Assembly: GCA_012521805.1 (NCBI GenBank)
Contig: JAAYLQ010000181.1
Coordinates: 1-12,110 of the forward strand
Source of the DNA: Bacillota bacterium
Lineage (GTDB): Bacteria; Bacillota; Limnochordia; Darwinibacteriales; DTU012
Length of the DNA stretch: 12,110 bases
Reading direction: 5' to 3'
Shown here: piece by piece, positions 7,939 through 12,110 of the stretch
How the letters are laid out: every line of letters starts with the position of its first letter
Numbering within the stretch: the first letter of the stretch is position 1
Translations under genes and position numbers: made by a program
Notes under the pieces: generated by a model
Database searches by the model: none
The model's input: only the letters and a program-made list of their open reading frames with translations
Told to the model about the DNA's origin: nothing

Positions 7939-8502
7939 TTGAATCGGACGATACGCATTCTTACAACCATTCTCATATTAGCAGTCACCGTTCTGACTCT
8001 TATGTCTGTTAAACCTTTGCTTAAGCGGATTTATCCCCTAAAATACGAGGCAATAATTAAGGAACAGGCTGAGAGATTTGACCTGGATCCCTATTTGATT
8101 GCTGCGCTGATCCATGTAGAAAGCAAATGGCGGGTAAATGCGGTTTCAGATAAAGGAGCCACCGGGCTGATGCAGCTGATGCCCGATACCGCTGCTTGGA
8201 TCGCCCAGCAGCTTGAGCTTGAATATAATGAACAGGATCTGCTTGATCCTGAAATTAATATTATGCTGGGCTGCTGGTATATCAATTATTTAAGCAAGCG
8301 TTTTCCCAGCTTTACTGCTGCGCTGGCAGCATATAATGGCGGACAGGGCAATGTGCAGTCCTGGTTAGCAGAAGACAAGTGGGATGGTAGTTTTGAATCG
8401 GTTTCCGATATTCCCTTCTGGGAAACTCGTTCATATCTGCGTAAGCTGTCCTATACCTGGGATCTTTACAGAAGGATTTATGATAACCGTTTGATTGATT
8501 GA
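7939..8502 (+). CDS. Membrane-anchored lytic transglycosylase (SLT family)
   Basis: It cleaves the MurNAc-GlcNAc bond of peptidoglycan to leave 1,6-anhydro ends. The product has 187 residues. An N-terminal hydrophobic stretch (about 6-23, ILTTILILAVTVLTLMS) acts as signal anchor or uncleaved signal peptide. The catalytic domain (about 36-180) follows the Slt70 motif order: Glu61 in HVESKWRVN is the catalytic acid, then GATGLMQLMP (73-82), AALAAYNGG (127-135) and a C-terminal IPFWETRSYLRKLSYTW segment. It starts at TTG 7939 with a GGGGGG site. It lies 28 nt after coaE, an arrangement common in Clostridia, and its stop codon overlaps the ribosome site region of the next gene (14 nt gap). It probably remodels the wall from outside the membrane. 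Family confident; exact physiological role unknown. Confidence 0.93.
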   Translation: MNRTIRILTTILILAVTVLTLMSVKPLLKRIYPLKYEAIIKEQAERFDLDPYLIAALIHVESKWRVNAVSDKGATGLMQLMPDTAAWIAQQLELEYNEQDLLDPEINIMLGCWYINYLSKRFPSFTAALAAYNGGQGNVQSWLAEDKWDGSFESVSDIPFWETRSYLRKLSYTWDLYRRIYDNRLID

Positions 8503-8516
8503 GAGGAGAAGGGTTC

Positions 8517-9551
8517 ATGTACCAACTTAAGACGATTCAAGATGTTGCCAACTATCAAGTGGACAAGGACCGGAAACTGTATTCAGCTGAACACCACGAA
8601 ATTATTTCCGGTTTAACTACAGATGTGTATTTTGTCAAAACTAAGCAGCTGCTCGAAAGTAAGGGCTATGGCCGCACCAAAGTTACCGCAGAAATTTTTG
8701 CCCGCCGCAGCGGTATTGTTGCGGGCATAGATGAAGCATTAGGTCTGCTGCAGGATTTAGATGTAGAAGTTGAGGCGCTGCCGGAAGGAGCTGCTATCGA
8801 AGCAAAAGATGTGGTGATGCGGATTACCGGCTGCTATACTGAGTTTGGTCTTTATGAAACCGCAATTTTAGGTATTCTTGCCCACTCCAGCGGCTGGGCG
8901 ACTGCAGCCCATGAAATCGCCCAGGTGACAGCAGGAAAACCCTTCTTCTGTTTTGGCGCCAGACATGTCCATCCTGCGGTTGCACCTGTGATGGAAAGAG
9001 CAGCGATTGTTGGTGGTGCAAAGGGAGCTTCCTGCATATTAGGGGCCAAGCTGATCGGATTAGAACCGGTGGGAACAGTTCCCCATGCTCTCTTCCTGAT
9101 AGTAGGTGATACAGTGGAAGGGGCAGAAATGTATCATCAAATTATGCCGCCAGAATCACCGCGGACAATATTAGTAGATACCTATAAAGATGAGGTGGAA
9201 GAAGCTCTCCGCTTGGCAGCTGCCTTGGGCGAGCATTTGGAAGGAGTTCGGGTTGACACTCCCAGCGAACGGGGTGGCGTTACACCCGGCTTGATCCAAG
9301 AGCTCCGGGCTAAACTTGACTTAGCTGGATATCAGCATGTGCGGATCTTTGCCTCAGGCGGCTTGGATTTAGAGAAGGTTAAGGTGCTGGCTGAAGCGGG
9401 AGTTGACTCCTTTGGCGTCGGCAGCTATATTTCTGCAGCACCTCCCATTGATATGACGATGGATATTAAGGAAGTTGACGGCAAACCAGTGGCTAAACGA
9501 GGTCGTCTGCCCGGCTTAACTCCAAGTGATAGGCTGCAGCGGATCAAGTAA
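8517..9551 (+). CDS. pncB: Nicotinate phosphoribosyltransferase, short type
   Basis: This 344-residue enzyme most likely converts nicotinate and PRPP to nicotinate mononucleotide in NAD salvage (Preiss-Handler route). Visible landmarks are GLTTDVYFVKT (32-42), TAEIFARRSG (58-66), the substrate region FGARHVHP (146-153), GGAKGASCILGAKLIGLEPVGTVPHA (166-191), the phosphate-binding run FASGGLDLEKV and GVGSYIS near the C-terminus of the barrel. It is shorter than PncB of E. coli or Bacillus and resembles the short archaeal-type enzymes. The fold is shared with quinolinate phosphoribosyltransferase (NadC), but GTVPHA and the overall length favour nicotinate. ATG 8517 is chosen because AGGAG (8504-8508) precedes it by 8 nt; TTG 8499 would lie upstream of that site. 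It stands 14 nt behind the transglycosylase and 32 nt before the regulator. No PRPP or NAD switch is visible. Confidence 0.88.
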   Translation: MYQLKTIQDVANYQVDKDRKLYSAEHHEIISGLTTDVYFVKTKQLLESKGYGRTKVTAEIFARRSGIVAGIDEALGLLQDLDVEVEALPEGAAIEAKDVVMRITGCYTEFGLYETAILGILAHSSGWATAAHEIAQVTAGKPFFCFGARHVHPAVAPVMERAAIVGGAKGASCILGAKLIGLEPVGTVPHALFLIVGDTVEGAEMYHQIMPPESPRTILVDTYKDEVEEALRLAAALGEHLEGVRVDTPSERGGVTPGLIQELRAKLDLAGYQHVRIFASGGLDLEKVKVLAEAGVDSFGVGSYISAAPPIDMTMDIKEVDGKPVAKRGRLPGLTPSDRLQRIK

Positions 9552-9583
9552 CCAAAGTTTTTTCAGGATAGTGGGGGTTGAAC

Positions 9584-10240
9584 ATGAGCGAAACGATAAA
9601 GGCAAAAGTGATTCAACTTGTGCAGAAAGATCCTTTCCTCAGTATTGAGGAAATTGCGTCTCAAGTGGAGACCACCCCACGTTATGTCCGGACTATTTTA
9701 TCGGAGGCCAATTTATCCCTGCTCCAGCTGCGGAAGCAGTATGCCCGGGCAATGGAACAGCAGTTAAAGCGGGAGATAGTCCCAACTGCTGCTCAGGAAT
9801 ACGATCCCCAGCTGAAACTGGTTAAGGTGATCGATCCGGTCGCAGCCGAGCTTTTAGACCAGGACCCCGACGCTGAACTGATGAAGATCAGCAGAATGCA
9901 GCGGTTAGAGAGAATTCCGATTTTTTGTGAGCTGATTACATACCTGGATTTAGAACTGCGTTTGGATGATCTTTCCGGGCCGCTGCGCCAGATCCTAACC
10001 TCTGCGAAAGGAATTAACAATCTGCAGCTGCAGCGGTCCTGGGTAGAGGTGGCTGTTAATCAAGGCGGTTTAAGCAAGCTGTTAACAGCGCGGGAAGATC
10101 AGCCGCTGCTCAAGCTCACCTATTTACTGACTGATGGTGTGGTTCCTATTGGTATTGAAACTCAGTGGCTGCCGACAGAAGGCATCCTGCTCCGCAGTGA
10201 GGGAGGAGCTTTTGAGATTGCAGGTGGGATCAGCCCATGA
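9584..10240 (+). CDS. Transcriptional regulator: N-terminal helix-turn-helix with a UTRA-like effector domain
   Basis: The 218-residue product has an N-terminal helix-turn-helix (about 5-46: SIEEIASQVETTPRYVRTILSE) that looks AsnC/MarR-like and not like a GntR winged helix. A linker helix (47-63) leads to a C-terminal domain (about 75-210) with the UTRA pattern: VAAELLDQDPDAELMKISRMQRLERIPIFCELITYL, then VEVAVNQGGLSKLL, QPLLKLTYLLTDGVVPIGIETQWLP. UTRA domains bind small metabolites and are normally found in GntR-HutC regulators. I therefore infer a ligand-responsive repressor or activator. GGGGG (9573-9577) lies 6 nt before ATG 9584; TTG 9578 is not supported. The last codons overlap the next gene by 4 nt (ATGA at 10237), so it is translationally coupled to oppF and may control it. 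Ligand and target are unknown. The UTRA assignment is from pattern recognition, moderately sure. Confidence 0.72.
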   Translation: MSETIKAKVIQLVQKDPFLSIEEIASQVETTPRYVRTILSEANLSLLQLRKQYARAMEQQLKREIVPTAAQEYDPQLKLVKVIDPVAAELLDQDPDAELMKISRMQRLERIPIFCELITYLDLELRLDDLSGPLRQILTSAKGINNLQLQRSWVEVAVNQGGLSKLLTAREDQPLLKLTYLLTDGVVPIGIETQWLPTEGILLRSEGGAFEIAGGISP

Positions 10241-11214
10241 CTAGCGTCCTTCAACCGCTGCTTAAGGTCGAGAATTTGGTCAAGTATTTTCCCATTAGCC
10301 AAGGCTTGCTGCCGGGAAGGGAAGTCGGTTCGGTAAAAGCGGTAGATGGCATCAGCTTTACAATTATGCCGGGGGAAACCTTTGGCTTAGTTGGGGAGTC
10401 AGGCTCAGGGAAGTCGACTACCGGTAGATTGATTTTGCGGTTGTTAGAGGCAACATCCGGCTCAATTATTTTTGACGGCAGAGATGTTCGGGCTCTGAAT
10501 AAAGTTCAGCTGCGGGCACTGCGGAGGGAGATGCAGATTATCTTTCAAGATCCTTATGCCTCACTGAATCCCAGCATGACAGTGGGAGATGCTGTTGCTG
10601 AGCCGCTGCGCATTCACAAAATTGCTAAAGGTCGGGAACTTGAGCAGAAAACAGCTGAACTATTAGAGATAGTAGGTTTAAGCAGAATTTATGCCAAGCG
10701 GTATCCCCGGGAGCTTTCCGGCGGACAGCGCCAGCGGGTTGGTATTGCCAGAGCATTAGCTGTTAATCCGAAACTGATTGTTTGCGATGAGCCGGTATCG
10801 GCGCTGGATGTTTCCATTCAAGCCCAGATTCTCAATCTCCTCCAGGACCTCCAAGGGGAATTTGGATTGGCTTATCTGTTTATTGCCCATGATTTAGGCG
10901 TGGTTAAACATATATCCGATCGTGTGGCTGTGATGTATCTGGGTAAGATTGTGGAACTAGCAGCTAAAGATCAACTCTACAGTAATCCGCTCCATCCGTA
11001 TACCCAGTCGCTGCTGTCAGCAGTCCCATCTCCTGATCCAGATTCGAAGGGGCGGCCGATCGTGCTTAAAGGCGATCTGCCCAGTCCAATTGATCCACCT
11101 TTTGGCTGTCGCTTCCATACCCGCTGTCCCCATGCTATGGAAATCTGCCGCGCAGTCGAGCCTGTCTGGCAGGAAATTGCTGCCGGCCATTTTGCAGCCT
11201 GTCATTTACATTAG
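10237..11214 (+). CDS. oppF: Oligopeptide/dipeptide ABC transporter ATP-binding protein (OppF/DppF type)
   Basis: This cytoplasmic ATPase (325 residues) energises uptake of peptides with OppBC/DppBC membrane subunits. It shows Walker A GESGSGKST (53-61), Q-loop Gln104 in IIFQDPYASLNP, signature LSGGQRQR (160-167), Walker B LIVCDEP (180-186, catalytic Glu185), D-loop SALD and H-loop His218. The C-terminal oligopeptide domain (about 245-325) contains HPYTQSLLSAVP and four cysteines (291, 297, 304 and 322) in GCRFHTRCPHAMEIC and AACH. Such cysteines are reported to bind a [4Fe-4S] cluster in related DppD proteins. No substrate-binding, permease or OppD gene lies next to it, so its partners must be elsewhere. 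ATG 10237 overlaps the regulator stop. The gene ends 1 nt before a strong terminator. OppF is preferred to OppD from the FPISQGLLP and GREVGSVKAVDG N-terminal region. Confidence 0.92.
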   Translation: MTSVLQPLLKVENLVKYFPISQGLLPGREVGSVKAVDGISFTIMPGETFGLVGESGSGKSTTGRLILRLLEATSGSIIFDGRDVRALNKVQLRALRREMQIIFQDPYASLNPSMTVGDAVAEPLRIHKIAKGRELEQKTAELLEIVGLSRIYAKRYPRELSGGQRQRVGIARALAVNPKLIVCDEPVSALDVSIQAQILNLLQDLQGEFGLAYLFIAHDLGVVKHISDRVAVMYLGKIVELAAKDQLYSNPLHPYTQSLLSAVPSPDPDSKGRPIVLKGDLPSPIDPPFGCRFHTRCPHAMEICRAVEPVWQEIAAGHFAACHLH

Positions 11215-11248
11215 TCGGGAATCAAAGCTGAGATTTCCGATTTTTTTT
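11215..11248 (+). terminator. Rho-independent terminator at the end of the polA-oppF cluster
   Basis: TCGGGAATC (11215-11223) pairs with GATTTCCGA (11232-11240) in a 9-bp stem with one G-U pair and an 8-nt loop. Eight T follow (11241-11248). It begins right after the oppF stop codon. Confidence 0.9.
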
Positions 11249-11331
11249 GCCTAAATTTGGTAGGAGAGGGTTTCGCCTTGGCAGTGATAAATAATTATAG
11301 TGAGGAAAATATTTAGAAGTGAGTTGATGGT
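11249..11331 (+). promoter_or_regulatory. Leader region of tdh with a possible short leader ORF
   Basis: The upstream terminator implies that transcription of tdh begins here. TATAGT at 11296-11301 matches the -10 consensus at 5 of 6 positions, but no good -35 stands 16-18 nt upstream. A short reading frame, TTG 11278 to TAG 11314-11316 (12 codons, M-A-V-I-N-N-Y-S-E-E-N-I), has TAGGAGAGGG 7 nt before it, a stronger ribosome site than tdh itself has. It could be a leader peptide or chance. Confidence 0.3.
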
Positions 11332-12110
11332 ATGATACCAAAAACAATGGATGCTTTGGTAAAAAAATATGCTCAACCAGGATTATGGCTAGAAAAGCAG
11401 CCGGTACCTGAAATTGGTGAAAATGATGTTTTAATTAAAGTACTGAAAACCTCCATCTGCGGCACTGACATCCATATCTATAATTGGGATCAGTGGGCGC
11501 AGGATACGATACCGGTGCCCATGATTATTGGTCATGAGTTTGTTGGCCGGATCGTAGCATTGGGTGAGAATGTGACAGATTTCGCAATTGGGGATCTAGT
11601 TTCTGCAGAAGGACATATTGTCTGCGGCAGGTGCCGCAATTGTTTAGCTGGCCGCCGTCATTTATGCAATAGAACAATGGGGGTTGGTGTTAATCGTCCT
11701 GGAGTGTTTGCTCAATATGTAGCTATTCCCGAGAGCAATGTTTGGCTGTGCGATCCCAAAATTGATTTAGAGGTTCTCAGCTGCTTTGATCCTCTGGGCA
11801 ATGCAGTTCACACTGCTTTAGCTTTTGATGTTTTAGGGGAAGATGTGCTGATTACCGGTGCTGGTCCGATTGGTATTATGGCTACAGCGATTGCTAAACA
11901 TGCCGGCGCTCGCTATGTGGTGGTAACAGATCTCAATCCCTACCGTCTGCAGCTGGCGGAAAAAATGGGTGCTACTTTAACAGTGGATGTGTCTAAAGAA
12001 GATGTTGCCGATGTAATTGACAAGTTAGGAATGAAAGAAGGTTTTGATGTTGGCTTAGAAATGTCCGGCAGTGGTGATGCCTTTAACAGCATGCTGGATA
12101 TTATGTGCCA
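11332..12110 (+). CDS. tdh: L-threonine 3-dehydrogenase, N-terminal part
   Basis: This zinc medium-chain dehydrogenase oxidises L-threonine to 2-amino-3-ketobutyrate with NAD+, the first step of conversion to glycine and acetyl-CoA (with Kbl). 259 codons are present and the frame runs off the window; the family is about 340-350 residues. Catalytic zinc ligands Cys43, His68 and Glu69 (TSICGTDIHIYNWD, IIGHEFVG) and the structural zinc cysteines 98, 101, 104 and 112 are visible. GVGVNRPGVFAQYV and FDPLGNAVHTAL are diagnostic of Tdh compared with other alcohol dehydrogenases. The Rossmann motif GAGPIG (176-181) with Asp200 after the second strand indicates NAD preference. ATG 11332 is preferred, with AGTGAG (11318-11323) 8 nt upstream, though ATG 11347 aligns with the shorter E. 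coli N-terminus. It is separated from oppF by a terminator, so it probably starts a new unit. A kbl gene might follow beyond the window. Confidence 0.94.
   Translation, partial: MIPKTMDALVKKYAQPGLWLEKQPVPEIGENDVLIKVLKTSICGTDIHIYNWDQWAQDTIPVPMIIGHEFVGRIVALGENVTDFAIGDLVSAEGHIVCGRCRNCLAGRRHLCNRTMGVGVNRPGVFAQYVAIPESNVWLCDPKIDLEVLSCFDPLGNAVHTALAFDVLGEDVLITGAGPIGIMATAIAKHAGARYVVVTDLNPYRLQLAEKMGATLTVDVSKEDVADVIDKLGMKEGFDVGLEMSGSGDAFNSMLDIMC

Noticed and set aside
7911..7941. CCCGGGGGG followed by a T run, a possible terminator before the transglycosylase
   Set aside because: The CCC and GGG are adjacent, leaving no loop, and no upstream arm pairs with the G run. It is better explained as a ribosome binding site.
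8517..9551. Quinolinate phosphoribosyltransferase (NadC) as identity
   Set aside because: The fold is shared, but the length (344 against about 280) and the GARHVHP and GTVPHA motifs fit nicotinate phosphoribosyltransferase, and nadA/nadB are not adjacent.
1..12110. CRISPR array, transposon, prophage or tRNA-associated island
   Set aside because: No regularly spaced repeats, transposase or integrase motifs, terminal inverted repeats or tRNA-like sequence were seen, and gene content is core metabolism throughout.

Overview
The window looks like a chromosomal segment of an anaerobic, Gram-positive-type Bacillota bacterium (Clostridia/Limnochordia-like). This is inferred from gene content. There is a polA-mutM-coaE-lytic transglycosylase cluster typical of that phylum, an S-layer-homology (SLH) surface protein, an L,D-transpeptidase with copper-amine-oxidase-N-like cell-surface modules, and a B12-dependent (class II) ribonucleotide reductase. 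Ribosome binding sites are strong and purine-rich, and TTG starts are used at least twice. Base composition is moderate. No rRNA, tRNA, CRISPR array, transposase or phage gene was seen. The region reads as ordinary core genome, not an island.

Layout: (1) positions 1-2447, plus strand: the C-terminal part of the class II ribonucleotide reductase NrdJ, followed after a 23-nt gap by a secreted L,D-transpeptidase. (2) 2450-2486: a long perfect hairpin that can terminate transcription from both sides. (3) 2493-3695, minus strand: a secreted SLH-domain protein that converges on the transpeptidase. (4) 3696-3890: a divergent intergenic region with an imperfect inverted repeat and the putative promoters of the SLH gene and the polA operon. 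(5) 3891-11214, plus strand: seven tightly packed genes, polA, mutM, coaE, a membrane-anchored lytic transglycosylase, a short-type nicotinate phosphoribosyltransferase, a helix-turn-helix/UTRA-type regulator and an OppF-like ABC ATPase. They are separated by at most 32 nt or overlap, and the run ends in a clear rho-independent terminator at 11215-11248. (6) 11332 to the window end: the first 259 codons of an L-threonine 3-dehydrogenase.

How the genes fit together: the first half of the long plus-strand cluster is DNA repair synthesis (Pol I), oxidised-base excision (MutM) and the last step of CoA synthesis (CoaE). It then moves to peptidoglycan cleavage, NAD salvage and an orphan peptide-transporter ATPase that is translationally coupled to its own regulator. 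Three surface genes (L,D-transpeptidase, SLH protein, lytic transglycosylase) lie close together. No exotic defence or mobile system was found. The least ordinary items are the HTH-UTRA regulator coupled to a lone oppF, the threefold repeat at the C-terminus of the SLH protein, and the inverted repeat between the divergent promoters.
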